From Buxus sempervirens (taxonomy: Eukaryota > Streptophyta > Magnoliopsida > Buxales > Buxaceae), in the NCBI GenBank assembly GCA_947561395.2, contig OX387192.1, forward strand, positions 11,940,221 through 12,004,220: a stretch of 64,000 nucleotides of DNA, in the 5' to 3' direction. Below, piece by piece: positions 1-10,735 of the stretch. Made by a program: the position numbers and the translations under genes. Under the pieces are notes generated by a model. It saw only the letters and a program-made list of their open reading frames with translations, was not told the origin of the DNA and did not search any database. The first letter of the stretch is position 1, and every line of letters starts with the position of its first letter.

Positions 1-492
1 ACTAATTCTCCAGGTGATGTGCGGCTAACCCATTTGAGCTCATTTCTTGGTCTTTAATGCTCAAACCTCTTAGCCAAATGCTAGACTAAGTTGTTAGAAG
101 CATTTTAAATTGCTCAAAAACCTACAGAAATCATTGGGTCAATTATTGGTAGGTTTATGAGTTCCCAAAGGTAAAGTTTGAAGGGCTGTTGTAGTCTAAT
201 TGCTATTCTTGATACCATGAGTTAGTAATTTTGCTTTATCCATGTTTTATAGCTGTTTTCCAGTTTGTGAACTTGTTTAACTTGAGTTTTAGCGGTTTGC
301 CAAGTGTTGAGCTGGATTTATGAGTATTGTCCTTGTGTGAGTAAAAGATTGTACTATAGGTTTGAAATTTTGTGTTTTGGGTTAGAATTTCTTCTGCAGT
401 TCCATGAATTACTATTCTGGTTTGGAGTGACCTGTGATGAGTTTATATTGTGTTATACATGATGATGACAATGGTTAGTTGATGGTGTTGCC

Positions 493-680
493 AGTGGTGA
501 GTTTATGCATTTGGTATTCTGTTTTTGGTTTAGCTTGTCCTGGATCCAGAGTCTAAGCAAATGTAATGTTATTGCTTCGTTGGTAGTGGTGAGTTTATGC
601 ATTTGGTATTCTGTTTTTGGTTTAGCTTGTCCTGGATCCAGAGTCTAAGCTTAGTAATGTATGTTATTGCTTCGTTGGCG
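493..680. repeat. Tandem duplication, period 92 bp
   Basis: Two near-identical copies, 493-584 and 585-680, each starting AGTGGTGAGTTTATGCATTT and ending with ATTGCTTCGTTGG. They differ by a few bases and a small insertion after GTCTAAGC. Inside the LTR fragment at the left edge. Confidence 0.9.
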
Positions 681-724
681 TAATTGCATGGCCTTGAGTG
701 TTGCCACGACCGGTGTAGAGCAGC

Positions 725-806
725 CAGAAACCCTGAGTAGGCCTGGTTGTCGATGCCGAAACCCTGAGTAGGTCGGCATTGGATGAAGAAACCCTGAGTA
801 GGCCGG
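725..806. repeat. Three copies of GAAACCCTGAGTAGG, spaced about 31 bp
   Basis: The word occurs near 728, 759 and 789 with GC-rich variable spacers. It is a short local repeat in the LTR fragment, with a weaker relative (GAAACCCTGAGTTATTTG) near 1071. Confidence 0.8.
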
Positions 807-1579
807 AGCTGTGTACATGGAGGTGTGGATGTCGCCTTGGCATGTTAATTAACCAATTTAAGCAACTACATGACATTGACCAACATTGGGATTTGATTTT
901 ATTTGACCCGATATATTTTTATCTGTTTTTTTTTAGGAAAACCCACTAAGGCAGGAATAACCTTAGTGATATATTTTTATCTGTTGGTTTACTGGTTTTG
1001 GTGCGGAGTAGCCCATGATAAAATACTCTTTTGGTGCGGGGGTGGCCCATGATAAACACTCCAGTATTTTGAAACCCTGAGTTATTTGAAATAATGATTT
1101 CATCGATGTATGGTTACCTGATTATACGTGATTTCGTGGCTATATTCAGAATTTGATACTGATGTTGTTAATTGGGTTTCATGATAGATTTCAGAGTTCT
1201 ATCGGTTGGATTGTTGGACTGCTATTGGATTATTCGAATTAGATATGTTATCGTCACCGTGTATGCTTTTAACCGTGGCATGTTTTAGAACTGAACTAAA
1301 TGGTTTTGTGCATGCACGTGCTACTCACTGGGATATTCGTATCTCATTCCTTATTGTTTGTTTGTTTTCAGCTGCTCTTTGAGAGGTCGTTTACTGCGGG
1401 TAGTTGCTCAGTCATGTGAGTTTATTCCAGTTTGGGTTTTGTTTAGCGTGCTCTGATTATATAGTTATTGCAGTATTCATGTTTTTCCATCACTCTGATA
1501 TTGCGATCCTGTGATATATGTATTAACCTCTGGAGATGAGTTACGGTTTCTCTATGTAACTCGGATCCGGGGTGTTACA

Positions 1580-2630
1580 GGTATACAGGCAAAATCTTAT
1601 CCAAAATTCGAGAAAATCTCAGAGAATCCAAAAAGAACCGCACATTGCATGCGGATGGAGCAAAATTGGACTAAAATTCCTCTACTCGCACTTCCCATAT
1701 GGTTTTGAGAAATCTTTGAAAATCTTATCCTCTACGCAAATCTTCCACGTGGCGATTCGCGATGATTGCGGATGAGACGTCCCGTTCGTACATGGTGTAC
1801 GGACAAGACCTGCCCGTATACTATATACAGATAGGCCTATTTTCTATAAATACGGCCCTGCACCTCAGTGCAGGGGGTTGGCTATTCATTGCTCCCTCTC
1901 TAACCTTTCTCCCACACCCAAGACAGCCCCCTAACCCTACCCTCTCACCTCCACGCACCAAAACCCCTCTTAAAACTCTCCTAATCCCTTCTTTCCCTTC
2001 TTCCTTTCATTTTGAGCTAAAAAAGGATACAAAAAGGAGTGGTGGAGCCAAGGGAAGTCTCCAAGTGCTGTCTACATCTCAAGGGACCCCCCACAAACTT
2101 CAAAGAAGCATTCTCTCCTCCAAGGTGAGTTCCTTACTACTTTGTATTTAACATATGTGAGATTTGCAATAAATGGAGCATGTTTAGGTATTACATGGTA
2201 TTTACATGTCACTCTGTGGATCTTCCTCCTTTTCCTTCTTCTCTTCTTCATTTCCTTCACCTTTTATCCATGTAAATGAACCCCCATGGTGAGGGGGGTT
2301 GTCTCAATCCAAAAAGAGAGAGGGAGGGCCCATGTTAGCACCATTAGAAGTCACTTTTAAGGCCACTTTTTCTTTGTTCTTGTTGTTTTGTTTCATTTTA
2401 TATAAGGGGAGCATGTTCCCCTCCCTTACATCTCATGTATCCCTTAAAGCGCCCCCCCTTCTTTTCCCCTTCTATTGTGTGCCTTTTAACTCTCTTGAAG
2501 CATGATGGGCCATTGTGGTATGGTGTAGGATGTTTGCATGAGTTAGCATGTATGATCATCATGTTTTAAGTATGCACTCTACCATGTTTTATTCACTGTT
2601 TTAGTTAGTTTTATATGTATATAGTGAGCA
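1580..2630 (+). mobile_element. Left part of an LTR related to the 24465-27492 solo LTR
   Basis: Shares the layout of the 3-kb LTR at 24465: a TATA box (TCTATAAATACGG, 1847), a following GC-rich CAGGGGGTTGG, a splice-donor-like CCAAGGTGAGTTCC (2120-2133), then GGGGAGCATGTTCCC (2407) before CTTTTCCCCTTCT. Interrupted at 2631 by another solo LTR and resumes at 6368. No protein evidence; the open frame at 1762-2151 is not supported. Confidence 0.6.
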
Positions 2631-3156
2631 TGTAGCGCCCCAGATCCGGGTTTGCCTTATCACGGCACCAACCCGTTCCCGAGACCTACTTATGGGCCCA
2701 AAAGAACCTGATAAATGCAATTAACATGAGCAATTACAATGTAATCATCAGAGTGCATAAGCCAAAGAAGCATGGAATTAAAATTTTCCATATAACAAAA
2801 AATCATCTATGTAATAACTCCAAAAGATAACATCTGTGTATACAAAAAGGCGACTAAGATCTCTCCATTAGTATCTCTCACATGAGCATTCATATACAAA
2901 GGTGATAACCTAAAGATAACTCTCAAGTCTATAAATCCAAAAAGAATAATTACATCCCATTTATAGTTTCTAAAAACTAAATACAATAACACAAGGAGAA
3001 CCGTACTATGGGTAGTAGTAGCCCTCAGACCTGTGCTCAAGCTCACCCTCAATATCTACCCCAATACGTGACTCACCAAGTGGATCTAAAAACAAATCTG
3101 ATAAAATAAAACGTGTAAGACTTAAAGTCCTAGTAAGCAGCAAACATGCATGAATG

Positions 3157-3320
3157 GAAGCAGTTGATGCAATTCATATAACATCATAAATAAAAGCAGT
3201 TTATGCAATTCATATAGCATCATGAACAAAAGCAGTTTATGCAATTCATATAACATCATGAATAGAAGCAGTTTAGGCAATTCATATAACATCATGAATA
3301 GAAGCAGTTTATGCAATTAA
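3157..3320. repeat. 36-bp tandem repeat, about 4.5 copies
   Basis: Unit AAGCAGTTTATGCAATTCAT followed by ATAACATCATGAATAG. Copies differ by one to three bases. Explains the leucine-rich open frame on the minus strand, which is not a gene. Confidence 0.92.
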
Positions 3321-3484
3321 TATTCTTAAGTCAAGCATCTAAATAGTATAACATGTAAAATTAGCTCGATAAACCCAATCAGTTACTACAAGTATATTTT
3401 GGTAGAACTCATAATGTAAAACAAACCTTTCGCATCAATTACTAGAACCAATGCCTCATTCCACAAACCAAGAGAGTGTACTCA

Positions 3485-3985
3485 ATGCACAAACCCAGTA
3501 GAATTCCCCATCCACTGCCATTCAACCAAGGCCAAGCGAGATCTATACCATCACTGCCATTCAACCAAGGCTAAGTGGAATTCCCCATCCACTACCATTC
3601 AACCAAGGCCAACTGAGATCTACACCGTCACTACCATGTACCCAAGGCCAAGTGAGATATATACACCGTCATTGACAGTTAACCACGGCCAAGTGAGATC
3701 TACACCGTCACTGCCAAGTGGGACTACTCAATCACTGCCAATCAACTCTAGGCCAGTTGCCCGGTCAACCCACATAAGAGAGCTCATCAAAACTTTACCA
3801 AATCAAATCAATATTAACAAAGTGTAAGAAATAATCAATAATTCACAATACATCCAAATCTGAATCAAAGTAAAATACATCCAAATCCACTGGCATTCAA
3901 CAAAAGGTCAAGTGGAATTCCCCATCCACTGCCATTCAACCAAGGCAAGTGAGTTTCTACACCTTCACTACCAAGTAAACCCAGG
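3485..3985. repeat. Irregular repeat of the CATTCAACCAAGGCCAAGTG word
   Basis: The words CCATCCACTGCCATTCAACC and AAGGCCAAGTGAGATCTAC recur with alternating spacers, at least six times. The same words, reversed, occur in the related solo LTR at 56700-56815 (GGGGAATTCCACTTGGC), so the array is old and family-specific. Confidence 0.75.
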
Positions 3986-5339
3986 GCTAAGCATCTTGTC
4001 AAATTCATAAGAGAACTTAACCTTATCTTTAATAAACCCCATCAAGCAAACTAATAGCTATAAATTCCACAATTCACATATTCGATAGGAGGGATAGCCT
4101 TAGGATTCCCAATAAGGTCACCATACCAAAAATCAATGGATTCCAAGACAAAAAGTTTCGAACCTCAAAAATATTCTAAGTCTAGTTAAAAACGTTGACT
4201 TATGGGGTATATGATTTTTCTAGACAAATCTACAAGGAGTTTCAGGCTCAATTTCTGGTTGTAGTCTAATGAAGAGTTGACAAATTTTTTATAATTTTAT
4301 GGGCTTCTGAATCCTTCATTTGGGTATCAAACTCAAAAAGTGGTTTTTGGTGAGAAACGGGCAAAATTGGAAATTTAGGTATGAACTGGAAAGTTGAATT
4401 TTTATTGGTTAGGAATTGGGTCTTGGGAGTATTTTTACTCGTTCCAAATGGGGGGTAAAACCTTATTTACATGTAAACCTTATTTAATCGCCTAGGGGTG
4501 ATTAGTCCTAATGTTCGAGCGTTCTTCCTCAACATTCACGCGTCCAGGTCAAAACAAAGGCAACGTTCGTGCGTCCCCATGGACATTTGCAAGTCCAGTT
4601 CATGATTAGTGTCGTGACTAATCACGAGACTAATCTTGTCCTTAACAGAAACTGATTTTTGGGGGTTTTGGCTCAGGATTAATTGCCCATCTTTAGGATT
4701 AATCGCCAGGTCGGGTTTTGAAATATGTTTAGCTATTTTCAACCCAAAACTCATACAAATCATTCCTAACCTTTCCCACTACAAATGGGATGATTATAAA
4801 ATCTCCCAACATGCCCAAATACACATTCCAACACAGGATTCCACCCAAAATACATATAAACATAAATCCAACCACATGAAACCCCATTCAACCCACCAAA
4901 CTCAAACCAAACTTAAAGGGGACCAATATAGGTTGGAAATCCATGTCAACCCAATAGAAAACTAAACAAGATAGTAATATAACCAAAACCCTATAGACTT
5001 TGGAGGCAAAACCCAACATGCAAGTGATTTTCCAGTTTAACCAAACCCTAAGAGAGAGAGAGAGATACGAAAATCTAGTAAATTCATTTTAGTTTGAAGG
5101 GTTTGCTACTTTCATGTTTAATGGAGAAGCACAACTTCTCTCCTAGCTCTTCTCTTCTTTTACTTCTTCTCCTTTTTCTTGAAGCTTTCAAGCAAGCTTT
5201 CACAACTTCTTCTCTTGTTCTATATGTTCAAGACAAGGGGTTCTCAAAACACTAGATATTTTAGTTAGGGCATCCTTTTATATGCCCAACTCTTGATCTT
5301 TTAAATCTGCTCCTAAACAAAGCTTTTATTCAACTAAAA

Positions 5340-6095
5340 CCCTTAGGTTGTACCTAAGGCATACCAGGGGGTACCTTAGTGTTAAGTGGGGGGTACCTTG
5401 GTGTTATTTGAGGGGTACCTTAGTGTTTCAAGGGGGTTTACCTTAGTTATTCTAAGGGGTATACTTCAAGTATATTTGGGGGTGTACCTTAATAATATAA
5501 GAGGGGTACCTTAGTTATAGAAGGGGTGTACTTTAGTTGTATGAGGGGGTACTTTTAGGTATATAAGAGATGTACCCTAGGTAATATAAAGGGTATACCT
5601 TAGTTATACAAGGGAGTACCTTAGTTATATAAGAGGGGTACTTTAGTTATACAAAGGGAATACCTTAGTTATATAAGGGGGTACTTTAGTTATACAAAGG
5701 GGGTACTTTAGTTATATAAGAGGGGTACTTTAGTAATACAAAGGGGGGTATCTTAGTTATATAAGAGGGGAACCTTAGCTACATAAGGGGGGTACCTTAG
5801 GTATTCAAATGGGGTACCTTAGGCAATACAAGGGGATATCTTGGGTAATACTAGGGGGTACTTTAGGTATACATGTGGGGTACCTTAAGCAATACAAGTG
5901 AGGTACCTTAGGCAATACAAGGGGGTACCTTAGGTAATACTTGGGTATACTCTAGGTATACTTGGGTGGTACCTTGGGTAATACTTAGGTGTACTCTAGG
6001 TATACTTGGGTGGTACCTTTAGGTATTCTTAGAAGATACTTTAGGTACACTTGAAAATTACCTTGGGTATTTGTACGGGATAATTTAGGTACACT
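5340..6095. repeat. GGTACC-rich minisatellite, period about 20-23 bp
   Basis: About 30 degenerate units of GGGGGTACCTTAGGTATACA type. Flanking A/T sequence is variable but GGGGTACCTTAG is kept. The reverse form occurs at 54905-55435 in the sister solo LTR. Confidence 0.92.
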
Positions 6096-6372
6096 TAACT
6101 CTAATTTTTCAGAATTTGATTTCCAATTCACTAGATCTAATTGGAGGATACCTTAGTTAATTGTAATTAAGACATAGCACTAACTAAGCTTACCTTAATA
6201 ACTTCAATAAAGTTCAATTTGATTTCCTTAAATCCTTAAGTATAATCCACATTTACCCCATCTTCATAACACAAGTACTTAATTAGTCTAATAATCCCAC
6301 TTTAGATAATTAAACTTTAGATAATTAAGCTTAATAATTAAGATAAAATCTGGGTCGGGGTTTTACAGAGCA

Positions 6373-7605
6373 CCCATCACCACCATGCACGTACATGATA
6401 CCCTTGGAGCATATGCTTAAGTCTTCCCTATCTTAACTTCATTCCATTTAACATGAAGACCTATATGCCTAGCACACACTTCAGTCCACTAATTTCTGCA
6501 TGCTTTTATCCTTTCGTTGTATGTGTTTTGTGAATAATTGATCGTATGTGTGTGCATGTGTGGTTTGGCCGTGACTCCTAAAGCAAACGACCTTTCGGGT
6601 CCTGGGAGGATCTCTTTTCTCAAAAGGAATCCCTCCATTGCTTGCAATCAGATGGGGAACCTCATCCAAACCTAAAATTAGTGAGTTTAAACTCAAAAAT
6701 AGCGAGGGAGAGGCCCCAAGCCTTCTCCCTCTTTTCCCCCATGGATGGACACCTAGCAAGTTGGATTTTTTTTGCTAAACATGGAAGTTGGAAGATCACT
6801 GTGGGTCAACATAGTGACCCACAGGTTACTCAGACCCACATGGGGTAGAGGCCCCCTGCTCCCCTAAGAAAAATTGTTGTTTTAGCCATTTCAAGTCCTG
6901 CCCGTATATACAGGGCGGTTTGGCCTGATCCATATGTATCATATGGGTCAGGCCAATCTGTATGTGGTATACGAGCATGCCACAGAAGGGTCAAAACCTG
7001 ATTCTTCTTGTTTAATTCAGATTAATACTAACTCTAATCAACTCACCTTGAGCCAACATGGTCTTTGAGTAATCAGAGACACTTTCTTGGGGTTTGGGCC
7101 TATCCATGGCCCAACAAGATCTCCTTGTGGGCCTTCCAACGAGGCCCACACCCACCCTGCTCAACTAAGGTGCACCCCAAAGGTGGATCCCAGAAATTTG
7201 GGCCTTCCTTAGGCCTCTTCCAAGCCTAGTGAACTTTCTTTAAAAATCTAAACCAACTAAATAATTCTTGCATGTTTAAACCATCTCCAAGTCAAATAAA
7301 CCAAAACCAGAAAGGGGTTATCCAATGTAACCCCCAAATGGGATTTGGGCTCACCTTAGCCCAAACTGGTATACCCATGGGCCTTCCAACGGGGCCCACA
7401 TACTAGACCCATATCACCTTCAAAATAAAAAGATAAAGATCAAATGGAAGGGGGACTCGCACCACTTAGGTGGTTCCCACACAGACTTGAAATGAGAATG
7501 CATATCTGAGTAGGATTTGGTGAATAAGACAAAAATTGACTCTAAACTAGGAAGACCAGTGGAATCCGTCACCTGACGGGACGGATTGGGGTGTCTACTA
7601 TCCTA
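6373..7605 (+). mobile_element. Right part of the interrupted LTR, broken at 7605
   Basis: Continues the 1580-2630 LTR after the solo LTR insertion. The stretch 7440-7605 (AATGAGAATGCATATCTGAG, CACCTGACGGGACGGATTGG, GGTGTCTAC) matches the ends of the LTRs at 17692, 8674 (reversed) and 24465-27492. In those copies GGTGTCTAC is followed by GGACTTCCCC; here the match stops abruptly at 7605, marking a breakpoint or deletion. Confidence 0.6.
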
Positions 7606-8673
7606 GATCTAGGGTTTTGTGCTTGTATTCTGATCTGGCCTGCTTTCATCTGTTTGTTTGATCTAACTAGCTTTCATCTGCTCAAAAACCTTGACTCAGG
7701 GTGCTTCCAACGGACTCAATGAGTCGAGGCCCACAGCTCACAGGACTCAATGCATGGATCTGGGGTGGTTCCCCTTATCAAAATTAGGTTGGCTTCTTAA
7801 ATTAGGGCTAAGTCAGCCCATGTTCTAGGGTTTACTTAATTTGGTGCAAGAAAGCGGGGGTTGTTGCCCCTGGTGGACTCTTGGGTTTTAAATTGATTTT
7901 ACTCCTCTTGTATTCATCATTCAATCACATTCATCATCAGAAGTGTATCAGAAGTAATAGGTGGGAACAGGATACCTAGCCCGAGACATATGCCTACAAG
8001 GGTCTGGTCCAAGTACTAGACCCTCGCGTAATATGGCAAGAAACCAGTGGCGCTATAAGAATCCAGAAACTTGGGGAGATGGTTTTACCTCGCTTTCCCC
8101 GGTAAGCCACGAGGGCATGAGGCTAATCCCATCTCGAAAATTTGTTTATACGAATTAGAAGGGTGGCTGCTAGAAAGCTCTAAGTCTTGGTAAAGAAGAA
8201 GCAGTATCCGATCATCAAATCTCATGTTGGTTCGGATCATTCACGCAGTCTCCTTCGTGCGTGTCACCCTACACAGTTTTTATTAAAGCTGTTAACCAAC
8301 CACGATGTTTGTGAGTGCACATGTGTGCAATTGGTCTGAGTGTTGTGTCTAATTGGGCGAGTTGATCTGGATATTCATTGGTAGAAGGAATTTACATCAC
8401 TTTACATAGTAAAGTGAATAATTGGCACGCAAAGCAATGTTCTGGGAAAGTTCCCAGGAAACTGGAGGGGTCACAAAGGTCCCGCTTAAGACCCAGTTTC
8501 TTTAGGTCATTTAAGTTCTGTTTAACAGAACTTTCCTGAATCATGTATTCATGTGTATTCCACACCTACTATAATAAAGCAGGAAACCCCCTATACCAAC
8601 TATACCCCCTTATATTGACTCTTTTTAACCAGGATCTGACTGGGCTGAGAAGTCCACAGCAGAGTCACCAGGC
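7606..8673. other. Unassigned 1.07-kb segment
   Basis: Not LTR-like in the sense of its neighbours, with no convincing coding frame. It sits between two oppositely oriented LTR pieces and may be the interior of a lost retroelement. CCAGTGGCGCTATAAG near 8046 only weakly resembles a TGGCGCC primer site. Confidence 0.4.
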
Positions 8674-9080
8674 TGTGCGCGCGTTGATCCGCAAACCGCA
8701 CATGCATGGCGCATGTGAGTGCGTGTCTCCTTTCGGGAAATTGGGATTTGGAGTCGCCACTGCCTGATAGGGTGCAGGCAGACACTTGGGTGCCTAGTGT
8801 TTTTCTGTTAGGCAGTTTGCGGCTTGAGATTCTAGCTAAGTTCTCGGTTACGGTCCGGGGAAGTCCGTAGACACCTCAATCCGTCTCGTTGAGTGACGGG
8901 TCCCAAGGGTTTTCCTAGTTTAGAGTCAAATTTTGTCTTGTTCACCCAATCCTACTCAGATATGCATTCTCATTTCAAGTCTATGTGGGACCACCTGAGA
9001 TGTGCGGGTCCCTCTTTCATTTGATCTTTAGAGTTTTCATTTCCGGCACTTCTGGGAGGTGCAAAAATGAGGTGCTTACA
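8674..9080 (-). mobile_element. LTR copy B (407 bp), one end of an inversion
   Basis: On the minus strand it begins TGTAAGCACCTC and ends CAACGCGCGCACA, the same termini as the 24465-27492 solo LTR (TGTAAGCACCC, GCGCACA). It abuts the integrase fragment at 9081 with CCATG, the same five bases (reversed) that flank the LTR end at 17993. The other side (CAGGC, 8669-8673) has no partner. Confidence 0.8.
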
Positions 9081-9915
9081 CCATGGGTTTGAAATTAAAG
9101 CTTAGTACCAGTTATCATCTATAGACAGATGGTTAGTCTGAGTGTACTATTCAGACATTGGTGGACATGCTTAAGTGTTGTGTTGTGTTCTAGATTGGGG
9201 TTGTAGTTGGAGTAAGCATTTATTGCTAGTGGAATTTGCTTATAACAATAGCTATCAGGCAAGCATTCAGATGGCACCATTCGAGGCACTGTATGGCAGA
9301 GCCTGTAAATCACCGGTGTGTTGGGAAGAAGTTGGAGAAAGGCAATATCTTGGTCCTCAGATGGTACAAGACAGTGTCGAGACAGTGAAATAGATCAGGC
9401 AAAGATTACTTACAGCTCAAAGTCGTCAGAAGAGTTACGCAAATACAAGGAGACGTGACTTGAGCTTTGAAGTTGGTGATAAAGTGTTCTTGAAGGTATC
9501 TCCATCACGAGGTATTAAGAGGTTTGGGAAGAAAGGAAAGTTATCTCCACGATTCATAGGACCTTTTGAGATTATTGATACCGTAGGACCAGTGGCCTAT
9601 CGATTAGCATTACTGGCAGAGATAGAGGGAGTTCATGATGTATTCCATGTGTCGATATTGATGAAGTATGTGCATGATCCCACTCATATCATGCAGTGTG
9701 AGCCATTAGTAGTGTGTGGGGACTTGACATTTGAAGAACAACCAGTTCAGATATTGGATAGACGTAAAAAAGTTCCCCATACCAAAGTGATTCCATTAGT
9801 AAAGGTGTTGTGGCAAAACCATAAAATAGCGGAGGCTACTTGGGAGTTAGAGTCAGAAATGGTGAAGAAGTATCCACATCTATTTCCAGAGATGCAAGGT
9901 AAATTTCGAAGGTGA
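9081..9915 (+). pseudogene. Ty3/gypsy integrase C-terminal part with chromodomain-type tail
   Basis: Starts inside the integrase core (TDGQSE-like, then EFAYNNSYQASIQMAPFEAL and YGRACKSPVCWEEVGE), then the C-terminal FLKVSPSRGIKRFGKKGKLS and FIGPFEI, and ends with LVKVLW, ATWELESEM, typical of chromoviruses of the Tekay/Del type. A stop interrupts it near 9391 (GTGAAATAG) and the upstream part is absent. The missing half is on the minus strand ending at 17999. Polypurine tract and LTR follow immediately. Confidence 0.92.
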
Positions 9916-9927
9916 AAATTTCTTTTT

Positions 9928-9939
9928 AGGAGGGGAGGA
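9928..9939 (+). promoter_or_regulatory. Polypurine tract of the gypsy element
   Basis: AGGAGGGGAGGA directly before the LTR start TGTAAAACCCCG at 9940. This is the plus-strand primer position of LTR retrotransposons and follows the integrase end by a few bases. Confidence 0.85.
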
Positions 9940-10735
9940 TGTAAAACCCCGAGTTTTTAGAATTAATTAATTAATTATTACTGGATTATTTAAGGTAATT
10001 TTGATAATCCATGATTGGGTTTGAGTAGTTGATCATATGGAAAAAGAGAATTTGGAGTTTAAGGAAAATCTGATGGTTGGATCTTAGAGATCAAAGGTAA
10101 ATATTAATTGAGTTACTTCAAATCATATTGGTGGAAAGCATGGAACTTCATGTGCATATGATGTATTGGATCATGTTTATTAGAATTAGAAATTAAATAG
10201 GATTGGTTTGGTCATATGTGCATGTGTATTAGGATTCCTAAAAAGAGTTTTGTGAAACTATGAAACTACCATAACTATAAATATATATGAGAATCTAACG
10301 TGGAGACTTTCTAAAATCTTATACTTGTTTGGATGGTTAAAATAGAGGACGAAGGAGGGAAGCTCTATACGTTCAGGCCTAGGAAGTGTTCTTGGGAGTT
10401 TTGAAAGTTCTCTTGTTGACGAAGAGATCAAAGCTTCAGGTTTGATCTGTTGGATTTGCATTCTAAAGGTAAGTAGCACCCTTTGATCGCAACTTTGCAT
10501 GATTTGCGGATTATTCATAACAATGTTCTTCAAATATGTTTCACAGAGAGTTTCAAAGTGTCTTGTTTAAAATTTATGAAAAACTTTAGATTTGATTGTA
10601 GAAGAATATTTTGATATGTTAGATAAATGATTTTGAATGTCTTGAAGATGATTTGATTTAATGGAATTGAGTTTAGAAGGATTGGAGAAGGAGAATAGGA
10701 AAAACAGAAAATTCGAAAAAATTTCGCAATCTGGG
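9940..10735 (+). mobile_element. 3' LTR of the split gypsy element (first 796 bp)
   Basis: Begins TGTAAAACCCCGAGTTTTTA after the polypurine tract and matches, reversed, 23665-24464 almost throughout (for example GATTTGCATTCTAAAGGTAA versus its partner near 23940). TATA-like ACTATAAATATATA at 10274; AAAGGTAAGTAGCACC at 10466. Interrupted at 10736 by another LTR after CTGGG. Confidence 0.9.

Larger units (their letters stand above)
1..1579 (+). mobile_element. 3' part of a gypsy-type LTR, cut by the window edge
   Basis: The block ends at 1579 with CTCGGATCCGGGGTGTTACA. That is the same kind of terminus as the solo LTRs ending at 58080 and 38406 and, reversed, at 2631 and 21914 (GGGGYGYTACA). 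No coding sequence is seen. It holds a 92-bp tandem duplication and a triple 16-bp repeat. The left end and any target duplication lie outside the window; the five bases after it are GGTAT. Confidence 0.6.
2631..6367 (-). mobile_element. 3,737-bp solo LTR with GAGCA target duplication
   Basis: On the minus strand it begins TGTAAAACCCCGACCC and ends GATCTGGGGCGCTACA, TG...CA ends of gypsy LTRs. It is flanked by identical GAGCA at 2626-2630 and 6368-6372. No internal coding region, so it is a solo LTR left by recombination. A TATA-like GGCATATAAAAGG lies near 5270 (minus). It contains a 36-bp repeat, a roughly 55-bp repeat and a long GGTACC minisatellite. A relative is at 54395-58080. Confidence 0.93.

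Noticed and set aside
1762-2151. 129-codon frame on the plus strand
   Set aside because: Falls across an LTR TATA box and leader; Pro/Ser-rich, no family resemblance.
3122-3316. Leucine-rich repeated peptide on the minus strand
   Set aside because: Direct translation of a 36-bp tandem repeat; the unit length keeps one frame open.
5340-6095. CRISPR-like regular repeat
   Set aside because: Units are contiguous and degenerate with no unique spacers, in a plant LTR; it is a minisatellite.
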